Numbered from the stretch's first letter, positions 24,817 to 33,855 are shown. The stretch: DNA of 64,000 bases from Paenibacillus silvisoli (GCF_030866765.1 NZ_CP133017.1:2772001-2836000), one strand, 5' to 3'. Notes: a model not told the origin generated them from the sequence alone. A program made the numbers and translations.

Positions 24817-25539
24817 TTGATAGATGACTTTGAGTTAAGAGAATTCGCCAAACGCATACAGATTGGACAGAAGAAAACATTTTTCGGCTTTACGGATTGG
24901 GGAAGGTTCTACCAGCACCTCGTAATCCCGACAAAGGTGGAAATCGTAAAAAGGTGGATTTGGGACAAGCGATTAATTGAAATCGAGTCCTTGCGAATTG
25001 AAGTGGAGCATCCGAACGACAACGAAGCCGTTAAGCGCAACCGGCCGCTTCCGTTCGACACCAAGGACAATTTGCCGAGCGTATATCGGATTGACATTAA
25101 GCAGAAAGGCGGCTTCATGATATTCGAGGGCTGGCATCCGATGACGCGGATTAATACGCTCTTGAATCGAATGTATGCAAATACGCTGAAATACAACAAG
25201 GATATGAACGTGAAAAACTTTTTGCGGCATATTAGCGCGTTTCATCCGAAGTGTCTGGAGAGCGCGAAAAAATACATAGGAGCGGAGCCCATTGTATATT
25301 TCATGGTGGATAGAGGGTGGCTAGATATTTCCAGACACGATGAACGAATGAACCTATACCATAATCGCAAGAAGCTTCATCCAGTGTGGAGGTATGAAGC
25401 ACCGAGCCCGATGACCAAAGCAGAGAAAAAGAAAGCGGAAATAAAGATTTACTCCTGCAAGCACGGTTGTCATTATCAAGCTAAACACCGCGGAGCAATG
25501 AACTTGCATGAATACGTTCACTGTAAAATGAAAACATAA
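24817..25539 (+). CDS. Hypothetical protein ending in a C2H2 zinc-finger pattern
   Basis: About 240 residues. The last 25 residues contain C-x3-C-x12-H-x3-H (YSCKHGC...NLHEYVHC), exactly the spacing of a classical C2H2 zinc finger, which is rare in Firmicutes. The preceding 200 residues are basic and aromatic (KRWIWDKRLIEIESLRIEVEHP, NKDMNVKNFLRHIS) and match no family I know. Nucleic acid binding is a fair guess only. Codons are more AT-rich than those of neighbours, and the gene is framed by terminators, which suggests acquisition. TTG 24817 was chosen because GGGGGG lies seven bases upstream; TATAAT at 24789-24794 is a possible -10. Confidence 0.6.
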   Translation: MIDDFELREFAKRIQIGQKKTFFGFTDWGRFYQHLVIPTKVEIVKRWIWDKRLIEIESLRIEVEHPNDNEAVKRNRPLPFDTKDNLPSVYRIDIKQKGGFMIFEGWHPMTRINTLLNRMYANTLKYNKDMNVKNFLRHISAFHPKCLESAKKYIGAEPIVYFMVDRGWLDISRHDERMNLYHNRKKLHPVWRYEAPSPMTKAEKKKAEIKIYSCKHGCHYQAKHRGAMNLHEYVHCKMKT

Positions 25540-25610
25540 GACCTTTGCATGTCCGATGGAACTTCATGGAAAGCTATGTGTATCTATGGATTTGAAGGAG
25601 CATAGCGACT

Positions 25611-26915
25611 ATGAACAGTAAATTCAGAGCTCGATTAGCCGTGATCGCGGTTATGACGCTGGGATTAACGGCTAACGGGACGACCGCCCTTGCCATTGGC
25701 GGGCATTGGCAAGCAAGCGCTTCGCAAGCAGCGACAACGGACAAGACGGCCATTCGCCCGTTTCAGGTGCATGTGCCGGAAGCTGAGCTTACCGACCTGC
25801 GCAATCGCATTAAAGCGACAAGATGGCCGGATAAGGAAACAGTACCGGATCAAACGCAAGGGACGCAGCTCGACACGATGAAGAAGCTCGCGGACTATTG
25901 GGCAAACGAATACGACTGGCGAAAGCTTGAGGCAAGGCTGAATGCTCTTCCGATGTTCGTGACCGAGATCGACGGGCAGGACATTCAATTTATTCATGTC
26001 CGCTCGAAGCACGAAGGAGCGCTGCCGATTCTACTCATGCACGGATGGCCCGGTTCGATCATCGAGATGCTGAAAATTATCGATCCGCTGACCAATCCCA
26101 CTGCTTATGGAGGGAAGGCGTCGGATGCGTTCGATGTGGTGATTCCGTCGATGCCCGGCCACGGGTTTTCGAGCAAGCCGACCACGACCGGCTGGGGGCC
26201 AGATCGCATCGCGAGTGCCTATGGCGAGCTGATGAATCGGCTAGGTTATAAGAAGTATGTCGCGCAAGGCGGCGACTGGGGCGCGGTTCTCGCCGACCGT
26301 ATGGGGGTTCAGAAGCCAAAAGGACTGATCGGCATCCATACCAATATGCCCGGCACGGTCCCAGCTGACATCGATCGTGCTCTCATGGCTGGCAATGGCT
26401 GCCCTAAAGGGATCACGGCAGAAGAGCAGCGCGCCTGCGATCAGCTGGCCTTCGTCTACAGACAAATTGCGTACGCCCAAATGATGGGAACGCGTCCGCA
26501 AACGCTGACGGGGCTTGCCGATTCACCGATCGGCTTGGCTGCTTTCATGCTGGACCATGATGCGAAGAGCTTGGAGTTAATCTCGAAGGCGTTTCACGGG
26601 CAGCCCGGGGGACTATCGCGGGATGATGTCCTCGACAATGTGACGCTCTACTGGTTGACGAACACGCCGATTTCGTCGGCGCGTCTTTACTGGGAGAACA
26701 AGTACCCGTTCTTAGGGGTGAAAGGCGTTACCCTCCCGGTAGCGGTCAGCGTCTTTCCGGACGAGCTTTACGAAGCACCGAAAAGCTGGACGGAACAGGC
26801 GTATCCCAGCCTCATCTATTACAACAGACTCGACAAAGGCGGCCACTTCGCGGCGTGGGAGCAGCCGGAGCTGTTCACGGAGGAGCTGCGCAAGGCGTTC
26901 AGGCCATTACGTTGA
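25611..26915 (+). CDS. Exported epoxide hydrolase-like alpha/beta-hydrolase
   Basis: A 434-residue protein with a signal peptide (about 1-29, ending TTALA-IGG). An epoxide-hydrolase N-terminal domain (FQVHVPEAELTDLRNRI, from 51) precedes the alpha/beta-hydrolase fold. The oxyanion motif is HGWPGS at 144-149, the nucleophile Asp222 in GGDWG, and the catalytic histidine His412 in GGHFAAWE. This is the microsomal-type epoxide hydrolase layout, here directed outside the membrane. Substrate unknown. AAGGAG lies ten bases before the ATG; a terminator closes the gene. Confidence 0.85.
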   Translation: MNSKFRARLAVIAVMTLGLTANGTTALAIGGHWQASASQAATTDKTAIRPFQVHVPEAELTDLRNRIKATRWPDKETVPDQTQGTQLDTMKKLADYWANEYDWRKLEARLNALPMFVTEIDGQDIQFIHVRSKHEGALPILLMHGWPGSIIEMLKIIDPLTNPTAYGGKASDAFDVVIPSMPGHGFSSKPTTTGWGPDRIASAYGELMNRLGYKKYVAQGGDWGAVLADRMGVQKPKGLIGIHTNMPGTVPADIDRALMAGNGCPKGITAEEQRACDQLAFVYRQIAYAQMMGTRPQTLTGLADSPIGLAAFMLDHDAKSLELISKAFHGQPGGLSRDDVLDNVTLYWLTNTPISSARLYWENKYPFLGVKGVTLPVAVSVFPDELYEAPKSWTEQAYPSLIYYNRLDKGGHFAAWEQPELFTEELRKAFRPLR

Positions 26916-26924
26916 ATTTCGGAA

Positions 26925-26952
26925 GAGGAGCTAAATCAGCTCCTCTTTTTTG
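26925..26952 (+). terminator. Intrinsic terminator after epoxide hydrolase gene
   Basis: AGAGGAGCT-AAATC-AGCTCCTCT then six T. Confidence 0.88.
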
Positions 26953-27031
26953 TATGGACAAGTGCAACAAAAATGGCTCTCCCTCGTCTAAATAATCAAC
27001 GTTTCATTACTGGCAGGGGGATTACGAAAAC

Positions 27032-28234
27032 ATGAACAAGCATTTCGGCAAGAAGGCAGGCGCCATGCTGTTATTTGCAAGCCTGCTTCTATCTTCAGCG
27101 GCACCGCTCGCAGCTGCTCCTTCAACGGAGACACAACAACCGCAGGGAAATTCAGCAGAATTTACCCAGCTGGCGGCTTCCTGCAGCTCGGACACCATCA
27201 AGCAAGTATATATCGCTGGCGGGGACATGCTGTACGATACGCTGTACGGTGCCCGCAAGGAGGACCGCCCTCGCGTAGAGAAGGTTTGCGGCATCATCAA
27301 GTCTATCGCGGCGGCAGGTAAGCCGGCGAAATGGTTTGATCCGACGCCGGAGTCTTTCTTCCACGGGCTGGAAATCTCCTTTGCCCAAGGCAGCAGCGCT
27401 TCTGTTTTCCAATACGGAGATGCGCTTTATTTGCAGGACGAAACGCAGTTTCTAAAGCTGTCGGACACCAAGGCCATTGAGGCGTATCAGTCCTTCCTGG
27501 TCCGGACGGAATTTCTGTCCATATCGCCGGAAAAGCCTCGCTTCGGCGAGACGATGCGCGTGAAAGGCCATCAGCCGCTCTTCTGGTCCGGGTCCGTCTT
27601 CGTATTCTGGATCCCGGAAAGCAAGACGTACACCTCGTCTCCATCCAAGTCAGGCGGGACGCCGCCATATCCTGTCGACTCCGCTCTGCTTCTGTATGAA
27701 GGAAAGCAGCAGTACGGCTATTACGACGTCACCTTTAAGCTGCCCGCTCTTGGCAAAGCTGCCGACGGCAGCATGGTGCCTCTTGGAAGCAGAGGAAGCC
27801 TCGCCGTATTAAGCGGCGCAGGTCAAGGCGGCAACCATTCGGAAGGCCTCATGTCGCTGCTTCCGGCAAACGAGCCTTTTCTCACCGTCAATGGCGCGGC
27901 CTCCGACAGCACGGATTTGAAGCCGCTGCTGCGAGAGGGCCGCGCGCTGCTGCCGCTGCGCTCGGCGGCGAAGCTTGCGGGTCAATCCGTCATCTGGGAC
28001 GCCGGCTCATGGAGCGTCTTGATCCGTTCCAAGCCGCCGCAGAAAACGAATGCGACTTACCTGCATCCGCAGCTTTGGATCGACAACAAGCTGGCTGCGC
28101 CGGAGCTTCAGCCGATTCTGCTGGGCGGCATCACCTACGTCCCGATTCGCGCCCTTACGGCCGCTTTCGGTATATCCGTAGCGTGGGATAGTGCCAGCCA
28201 CAGCGTGCAAATTGGTTTTTTGGCGAATAAGTAA
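27032..28234 (+). CDS. Secreted protein with copper-amine-oxidase-like stalk domain
   Basis: A 400-residue protein with a signal peptide (about 1-29, LLFASLLLSSAAPLAAA). The C-terminal 130 residues (LTVNGAASDSTDLKPLLREGRALLPLRS..., GGITYVPIRALTAAFGISVAWD) are two copies of the copper amine oxidase N1-type stalk repeat, widespread on secreted proteins of Paenibacillaceae and not implying amine oxidase activity. The N-terminal 260 residues (with a CSSDTIKQVYIAGGDMLYDTLYG segment) are unrecognised. It is probably bound to the cell envelope. AGGGGG lies about 11 bases upstream. Confidence 0.72.
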   Translation: MNKHFGKKAGAMLLFASLLLSSAAPLAAAPSTETQQPQGNSAEFTQLAASCSSDTIKQVYIAGGDMLYDTLYGARKEDRPRVEKVCGIIKSIAAAGKPAKWFDPTPESFFHGLEISFAQGSSASVFQYGDALYLQDETQFLKLSDTKAIEAYQSFLVRTEFLSISPEKPRFGETMRVKGHQPLFWSGSVFVFWIPESKTYTSSPSKSGGTPPYPVDSALLLYEGKQQYGYYDVTFKLPALGKAADGSMVPLGSRGSLAVLSGAGQGGNHSEGLMSLLPANEPFLTVNGAASDSTDLKPLLREGRALLPLRSAAKLAGQSVIWDAGSWSVLIRSKPPQKTNATYLHPQLWIDNKLAAPELQPILLGGITYVPIRALTAAFGISVAWDSASHSVQIGFLANK

Positions 28235-28291
28235 CCGAATCGAGCATAGTTGGCACCTATAGACAGAACTGCATACAGAGGAGGTGCAAGC

Positions 28292-29836
28292 ATGCTGGAT
28301 TTGAAGCAATGGATACAAGGAGCCCGGCTCGGCGATCAGCTCGCATGGCGGCAGATTGTGCAGCATTTCAACGGCATGGCGTTTTCGGCCGCATACGCGA
28401 AGCTGGGAGACCGGGGGCAGGCGGAGGATGCGGTTCAGGAAGCGTTCGCGGAGGCAGCCAACCATTTACACAAGCTGCAAGAAGCGGAGGCGTTCCCCGG
28501 ATGGTTCAAGATCATTGTCGAACGGCAATGCTACCGCTTGATTCGACGCAAGAAGCATGCAACCATGCCCTTGCATGAGACCGCGGATAAGGAAGATGAA
28601 GCATTCAACGTGGAGCTCATTGCAGAAAGAAACGAATGGCAAACGATGCTCCATCAAGCGGTAGAGGGGCTGTCCAAACCGTTAAAGCTGGCGGTCCAGC
28701 TCTATTATTTTCAAGGCTATCCCGTCCATGAAATCGCAAGCTACTTGAGCGTATCCCCGTCCGTCCTCAAAAAACGGCTGTTCGATGCCCGCCATAAGCT
28801 GCGGTCGCAGCTGCTTGTAGCCGACTTTGTATCGATGTTCAACGATATGCATGAAGGAGGAGAATCGATGCTCCACATCGTGAACGGCGACCATGTCGGC
28901 GACAAGCTGCGGGAAGGGAACATTTGCGGCGATATTTTGGTATGGCGAGAAATTTATCCGGTAGGGCCTGTTTTTCTTGATATGAGCGGGAGGGAGCAGC
29001 GGTCCGACAGAGCGGACTATTTGGAGCGAACGCTCGGAATCCCGCGACAGGACTACATAGCCAACTGCAAGTCGCAGGAGGACATGCTGCAACAGTTCCA
29101 TAAATACGACGAAGTCGTGCTCTGGTTCGAGCATGATCTGTTCGACCAGCTCATGCTGAGCTATTTGCTGCAATGGTTTTCGAAGCAGAAGCTGGGCCGC
29201 ACGAAGCTGAATCTGCTATGTATCGGCAACTATCCGGACATAGAGTTGTTCAAGGGACTTGGACAGCTGTCAACGAAGCAGCTGATGAAGCTGTCTGGGA
29301 CTTGGCAGCGGATCGGACGCCAAGAGCTCGAGACAGGCAAACGAATCTGGGAGGCATACGCTTCATCGGATATCGAGCGGCATGCCGGCATATTGCGGGA
29401 AGACACATCGGCGCTGCCCTTTGCTCATGCGGCACTTGACATGCATGTATCGCGGCTGCCATCCGCAACGAACGGTCTCGGCATCGTCGAGCAGACCATT
29501 CTGGAGCTCGCGATAAACGGCTTGAACGCGCCTCGGGAGATGTTCCGGGAGCTAGGCAGCCGATTAATCGAATTGGGAATGGGCGATTTGGAGTTTTGGT
29601 ATCGATTACGAACGATGACGGAGCAGCCGGACGCGCTGATCGAAATAACAGGTCCAGAGCCATCCTTTGACAATGGTCTCGTACAAGTAACGGAGCTAGG
29701 AAGAGATGCAGCGGCCGGCGTGAAGGACTGGGCCGCCCATATAAAGCCATCCGATGAGCGGTATGGGGGCTTGCACCTGAACCGGGATATACCGTGGCGT
29801 TGGGATCAAGAAAGAAAGCAGCTGGTTCGCACATAG
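28292..29836 (+). CDS. Sigma-70-family factor fused to DUF1835/DUF3658 protein
   Basis: A 514-residue fusion. Residues about 5-170 form an ECF-like sigma factor: region 2 (GDRGQAEDAVQEAFAEAAN) and region 4 (LKLAVQLYYFQGYPVHEIASYLSVSPSVLKKRLFDARHKL). From Met193 a DUF1835 domain begins (MLHIVNGDHVGDKLREGNI, DILVWREIYPVGPVF), followed by a DUF3658-like C-terminal part. DUF1835 proteins are usually separate. A perfect ribosome site just before codon 193 would also allow the DUF1835 part to be made alone (see separate entry). GAGGAGGTG at 28279-28287 selects ATG 28292. Role unknown; promoter recognition targets cannot be inferred. Confidence 0.85.
   Translation: MLDLKQWIQGARLGDQLAWRQIVQHFNGMAFSAAYAKLGDRGQAEDAVQEAFAEAANHLHKLQEAEAFPGWFKIIVERQCYRLIRRKKHATMPLHETADKEDEAFNVELIAERNEWQTMLHQAVEGLSKPLKLAVQLYYFQGYPVHEIASYLSVSPSVLKKRLFDARHKLRSQLLVADFVSMFNDMHEGGESMLHIVNGDHVGDKLREGNICGDILVWREIYPVGPVFLDMSGREQRSDRADYLERTLGIPRQDYIANCKSQEDMLQQFHKYDEVVLWFEHDLFDQLMLSYLLQWFSKQKLGRTKLNLLCIGNYPDIELFKGLGQLSTKQLMKLSGTWQRIGRQELETGKRIWEAYASSDIERHAGILREDTSALPFAHAALDMHVSRLPSATNGLGIVEQTILELAINGLNAPREMFRELGSRLIELGMGDLEFWYRLRTMTEQPDALIEITGPEPSFDNGLVQVTELGRDAAAGVKDWAAHIKPSDERYGGLHLNRDIPWRWDQERKQLVRT
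28854..28870 (+). promoter_or_regulatory. Internal ribosome site and start inside the sigma-DUF1835 gene
   Basis: AAGGAGG at 28854-28860 is followed, after seven bases, by an in-frame ATG at 28868 that begins exactly at the DUF1835 domain (MLHIVNGD). The site would yield a 322-residue stand-alone protein. Seen directly; its use is inference. Confidence 0.6.
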
Positions 29837-29846
29837 AGTAGAACGT

Positions 29847-29884
29847 GAAAGGCGCCGCGGGCATGAAACCTGCGGCGCCTTTTC
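29847..29884. terminator. Bidirectional intrinsic terminator
   Basis: AAGGCGCCGC(GGG) pairs with (CCT)GCGGCGCCTT, followed by TTTT on the plus strand and preceded by A-rich sequence. It serves the sigma-DUF1835 gene and probably the convergent remnant. Confidence 0.8.
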
Positions 29885-29888
29885 CGGC

Positions 29889-30549
29889 TTAGCTCAAACC
29901 GGCTTTCGTTAATCCAAACGCCGCGTCAGCCGAACCCGGCGTATTCCGGAAGGCGATATTGGCACGGTTCCAAGCATTGATCGCCATGACCGAGAACGTC
30001 AGATCCGACAGTTCTTTCTCCGAGAACTGCTCGCGCATGCGGTTATACATGTCGTCACCTACGCCATGCTCAGGCAGCTTGGTCAGAAGCTCGGTCCATT
30101 CCAACGCGGCTCGTTCGCGCGGCGTAAACAAATTCGATTCCCGCCAGATCGAGAGGTGGTAGAGCCGCAGCTCGCGCTCGCCATGGATTTTCGCTTGCTT
30201 AATATGCATGTCCAAGCAGAAGCCGCAGCCATATTCCCTGTAAAATATGGTTGACCAGATCGTCCATCTTGTCATCCGTTGCTACGTTCGTTAAAGGGAG
30301 CCATTCTCGCCGGAACAGTTCGGCAAGCGATTGAACGCGGTCAAGCCCCTGCGGGAGGCCGTTGAAAAGCAGCGGCTTCAGCACGTTATCCTCTATGCTC
30401 TGAACCTTCGTCATGCCGTCCAGATAAATAAGCAAAAGCATGGCTTCGTCCCTTAATGTAAACGAGCGGAAAATAATATCCGAGCAATGCTGGAATTGCT
30501 CGCGCAGATAGGTTTCGTTCGTTTCGATGCTCTTGCTGATGGGACGCAT
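29889..30549 (-). pseudogene. Deletion chimera: gerA-type N-terminus joined to carboxymuconolactone decarboxylase C-terminus
   Basis: Read right to left, an ATG at 30549 begins an N-terminal segment of a GerA/GerKA-type spore germinant receptor A subunit (FQHCSDIIFRSFTLRDEAMLL, DGLPQG-like core, KMDDLVNHILQG). It then breaks off near 30240. At the same point, in another frame, starts the C-terminal part of an AhpD/carboxymuconolactone decarboxylase-like protein with its CxxC motif (YGCGFCLDMHIKQAKIHGE, WTELLTKLPE, SDLTFSVMAINAWNR). Each family is missing the other half, and the two frames overlap across the junction. A single deletion removing the gerA remainder and the decarboxylase 5' end explains it. 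The downstream part could still be translated as a 128-residue fragment but lacks the fold's N-terminal helices. Confidence 0.8.
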
Positions 30550-30665
30550 GGATCATCACCCCGGCGGCTGAATTCGTGTTTGGCCTATTATGTACGGCGC
30601 AGGAATCGGTTATGCAATTTTTGGATATAAATAGACGGTTTAAGACGATGCGTTGGCGAGGATGA

Positions 30666-30692
30666 TGTCACAAAATCAGCCCCCATCTCGTT
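30666..30692 (+). promoter_or_regulatory. ECF41-type promoter for the sigma gene
   Basis: TGTCACA at 30666-30672, 16 bases, then CGTT at 30689-30692. Published ECF41 target promoters have TGTCACA at -35 and CGTC at -10, so this differs by one base. It lies 54 bases before the sigma start and suggests autoregulation. Confidence 0.6.
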
Positions 30693-30745
30693 ATATGGCA
30701 GGGGCTTTCGTATCGTCCAGCTTAGAATGGAAGTGAAGTGTTTGC

Positions 30746-31612
30746 ATGCAGGAGTTATATACGGCTTATAAAAATCTTTTGTTTAAACTCGCCTATCAGC
30801 TGACCGGCTCCGTTTCCGATGCCGAGGACGTCGTTCAGGACGTGTTTCTGAAGGCTGCCGATGTGCCGCCCGATAAGCTGCTTGCCGAGCCGAAAGCGTA
30901 TCTATGCAAAATGGTCGCCAATCGCTGCAAGGATCTGCACAAATCGGCGCGCAGGCAGCGGGAACGTTATTATGGGGAGTGGCTGCCGGAGCCGTTTGCT
31001 GATACGTACGGCGATGAAATGGATGCCGTGATTCATAACGATCTCTTGTCCTATGCCATGCTTGTCCTGTTGGAGCGGCTGACGCCTACCGAACGGGTTG
31101 TGTTCGTGCTGCGCGAAGCGCTCGGCTTCGACTATCAGGAGCTTGCAAGGCTCACGGAAAAAAGCGAGGCGAATTGCCGCAAGCTGTACAGCCGGGCCAG
31201 CGCGAAGATGGGGCTGGACGCCGAGGAAATCGTTGCTGCGGAACCGGCCAATCTAGCATGGGTGGAACGGTTTTTGAAAGCATTAAAGCAGGGGAATATG
31301 GATCAAATCTTGTCCATGCTGGATCAGGACGTCGTATCCATATCCGATGGGGGAGGCAAAGCGGCTGCCGTCGTGGAACCGATCGAGAGGAAAGAGGCGG
31401 TTGCGCAGTTCTTGCTTGGTCCTTTGCGGCAAGCAGCTACCGTTAATGGAGAAGTGCGCATCGAAATCGAGGTGTTGAACGGGCAGCCGTGCCTTGTGCT
31501 TCGGTCGAATGAAGGCATCCATACGGTAGGTATGCTGCATGTCGAACACGATCGGATTCGAAATCTCTACTTTGTCCGAAACCCGGATAAGCTAACGCAT
31601 GCGGATGGATAA
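30746..31612 (+). CDS. ECF41/SigJ-type sigma factor with SnoaL-like C-terminal domain
   Basis: A 288-residue factor. Region 2 is YQLTGSVSDAEDVVQDVFLKA, region 4 LTPTERVVFVLREALGFDYQELARLTEKSEANCRKLYSRA. The extra C-terminal domain of about 110 residues (WVERFLKALKQGNMDQILSMLDQDVVSISDGGGKAAA..., PDKL near the end) is the NTF2/SnoaL-like regulatory part that defines ECF41. In this group it replaces a separate anti-sigma factor, and the partner gene nearby is typically a carboxymuconolactone decarboxylase, oxidoreductase or epimerase. Here the divergent neighbour is a remnant of such a decarboxylase, so the normal target seems lost. Confidence 0.85.
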   Translation: MQELYTAYKNLLFKLAYQLTGSVSDAEDVVQDVFLKAADVPPDKLLAEPKAYLCKMVANRCKDLHKSARRQRERYYGEWLPEPFADTYGDEMDAVIHNDLLSYAMLVLLERLTPTERVVFVLREALGFDYQELARLTEKSEANCRKLYSRASAKMGLDAEEIVAAEPANLAWVERFLKALKQGNMDQILSMLDQDVVSISDGGGKAAAVVEPIERKEAVAQFLLGPLRQAATVNGEVRIEIEVLNGQPCLVLRSNEGIHTVGMLHVEHDRIRNLYFVRNPDKLTHADG

Positions 31613-31641
31613 AAAAGCAGCCCGCTTTGATGGCGGGCTGC
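31611..31641 (-). terminator. Terminator of the PAS kinase gene (possibly bidirectional)
   Basis: GCAGCCCGC / GCGGGCTGC perfect 9-bp stem. On the minus strand it is followed by six T (A-run 31611-31616). Confidence 0.8.
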
Positions 31642-31650
31642 GTTATTTGG

Positions 31651-33855
31651 TTAGGCCCCTTCATAATGAAGGGGCATTTTAATTTCAATGCTCGTTCCTT
31701 TGTCGACTTCGCTTTCGATCGCGATGTGACCGGCGTGATTCTCGATAATTTTTTTGCTCACCATAAAGCCTAAGCCGGTACCGGTGCTCTTGGTCGTATA
31801 GAAAGGCTGTCCTAGCTTGGCGAGCACATCCTTCGGAATGCCGCAGCCCTCGTCCGTGAGGCGAATGGACAGCTCCTGTTTTTGATCGCTTTCGACTTGA
31901 ATGGTTATTTTGCCGCCCTTGGTCATCGACTCGATCGAGTTTTTAATAAAATTGATAAACACTTGCTTCAGCTGGTTTTCATCGCAGTACAGATGGGTCG
32001 CGCCCGGTTTGAACTCCGTAATAAACTGAACATTGTTCAGATTGGCCTGCGAATCGAGCAGGGTCATCACTTGACTTAGCAGCACGCGAATATCTTTGCG
32101 CTCGTATTTGATCGTTTGCGGCTTGGCGAGAATCAAGAGCTCGCTAAGGATCAGCTCGATCCGTTCGATTTCGGAGGTCATAATTTCGAAATACTTTTGC
32201 TTCTCCCCGAAGCCCGCTTTCATCAGCTGCACGAAGCCTTTGATCGAGGTAATCGGATTCCGGATCTCATGTGCGATGCCGGCAGCCAATTGACCGGCGA
32301 CGGACAGCTTCTCGGAATTTCGCATATGCTCTTGAGCCAATTTCCACTCGGTAATGTCCCGGAGCGTCACCGACCAGCCATTCTGATTGCCTTTGCCGTC
32401 GAGTATGGGAGAGCCTGATACGATGACATGAATGATTTCGCCGTTTTTGCGTTTGCGAACGGTTTCTACGCCGATAATCGATTGCCCTTTGCTCACCATT
32501 TCATAGTTTTGAATCATATCTTCGTAAGCTTCATCCGGTATGATCGGAAGGTTGCGTATGTTCATGCCGATGATTTCTTTTTTGGACCAGCCGAAAACCT
32601 GTTCGAACGCTTCATTGACCCGCTGCACCTTGCCATCGCTATTGAACATCAAGATGGGATCCGCATTATGCTTGATGAACGATTCCATTTGCGTCGTCTT
32701 TGCTTTCAGCTTCTCTTCCGCTTGTTTTCTCGGCGTAATGTTCCGGCAAATTCCGGTGATGCCGATGATCGTTCCGGTGTTATCCCGAAGCGGGGACAGC
32801 GTAGCTTCCACATCCAGCTGCTGCCCGTCTTTTCGCTGGCGTATCGTTTCCAAGCCAATGACCGTTTCTCCGGATTTGATGATGCGATGGATCTGATCCA
32901 TCGATATTTTGAGAGAATCGGGCACGAGAGGCAGTTTTTTGCCTCTGATCTCGTTGGCAGACCAGCCGAACAGCATTTCGAAGGCCGGATTGACCTCCAT
33001 AACGATATCATCCGTGTTAATCATCCAGATCGCATCCGCGTTATGATGGATAAACGACTCTAATTGCGCGGTTTTCGTTTTCAGTTCCTTTTCCGCTTGT
33101 TTCCTCGGGGTAATGTTGCGACAGATGCCTGTAATGCCGATGATGGCTCCGCAATGATCCCGAAGCGGGGAGAGCGTCGCCTCCACGTTCAATAGCTGAC
33201 CGTCCTTGCGCTGGCGAATCGTTTCCAAGCTGACGACCGTTTCTCCGGCTTTAATGCGCCCATGGATATGATGCATCGAAACTTTGAGGAATTGGGGGAT
33301 GAGAGGCAATCGCTTTCCCGTAATTTCTTCCGCCTTCCAGCCAAACATCTGCTCAAAAGCGGGATTAACATTCAGAACGGTATCCTCCGTATTCACCATC
33401 CAGATCGCGTCCGCGTTATGTTGAATAAAGGACTCCAATTGCTCGGTTTTCGTTATGAGCTCTTTTGCCGTTATTTTGCTTTCCGTAATGTCTTGGATTT
33501 GCGCAATGAAAAATAGGGGATGTCCGTTCTCATCCCGCACGGCAGAGAGAACTAATCGTACCCAAACCGAAAAACCATTCTTGTGGATATATCGTCTTTC
33601 CGTTTGGAAGTTGTCTAGCTTGCCGTCTATGAAATGGCTGATGATCTCCTTGGACGTGGGAGAGTCAGCGGGATGCGTAATATTCTGGGCTGGCGCGCCT
33701 AGGAGCTCCGATTCCGAATAACCGCAAATTCGGCAAAGAGAGGAGTTAACTTGCAGCCACTTGCCTTCGATGGACACCAATCCCATGCCTATAGGAGCAT
33801 ATTTGAACGTACTAGAGAATAGTTCTTGCTCTGAAAAATCAAGTAGACTAGTCAT
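31651..33855 (-). CDS. Multi-PAS sensor histidine kinase (KinA/KinE-like)
   Basis: A 734-residue cytosolic kinase with four PAS domains in a row (about 10-130, 140-260, 265-385, 390-505), then HisKA with AGIAHEIRNPITSIKGFVQLM (phospho-accepting His) and an ATPase domain with N-box NFIKNSIESM, G1 DEGCGIPKD and G2 TGTGLGFMVSKKIIENH. PAS domains 2 and 3 are nearly identical (both carry ETIRQRKDGQ, VEATLSPLRD and IIGITGICRNITPRKQAE), showing recent internal duplication. The layout is that of sporulation-type orphan kinases; no response regulator lies beside it. GGAGGA is five bases before ATG 33855. Confidence 0.88.
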   Translation of the reverse strand: MTSLLDFSEQELFSSTFKYAPIGMGLVSIEGKWLQVNSSLCRICGYSESELLGAPAQNITHPADSPTSKEIISHFIDGKLDNFQTERRYIHKNGFSVWVRLVLSAVRDENGHPLFFIAQIQDITESKITAKELITKTEQLESFIQHNADAIWMVNTEDTVLNVNPAFEQMFGWKAEEITGKRLPLIPQFLKVSMHHIHGRIKAGETVVSLETIRQRKDGQLLNVEATLSPLRDHCGAIIGITGICRNITPRKQAEKELKTKTAQLESFIHHNADAIWMINTDDIVMEVNPAFEMLFGWSANEIRGKKLPLVPDSLKISMDQIHRIIKSGETVIGLETIRQRKDGQQLDVEATLSPLRDNTGTIIGITGICRNITPRKQAEEKLKAKTTQMESFIKHNADPILMFNSDGKVQRVNEAFEQVFGWSKKEIIGMNIRNLPIIPDEAYEDMIQNYEMVSKGQSIIGVETVRKRKNGEIIHVIVSGSPILDGKGNQNGWSVTLRDITEWKLAQEHMRNSEKLSVAGQLAAGIAHEIRNPITSIKGFVQLMKAGFGEKQKYFEIMTSEIERIELILSELLILAKPQTIKYERKDIRVLLSQVMTLLDSQANLNNVQFITEFKPGATHLYCDENQLKQVFINFIKNSIESMTKGGKITIQVESDQKQELSIRLTDEGCGIPKDVLAKLGQPFYTTKSTGTGLGFMVSKKIIENHAGHIAIESEVDKGTSIEIKMPLHYEGA

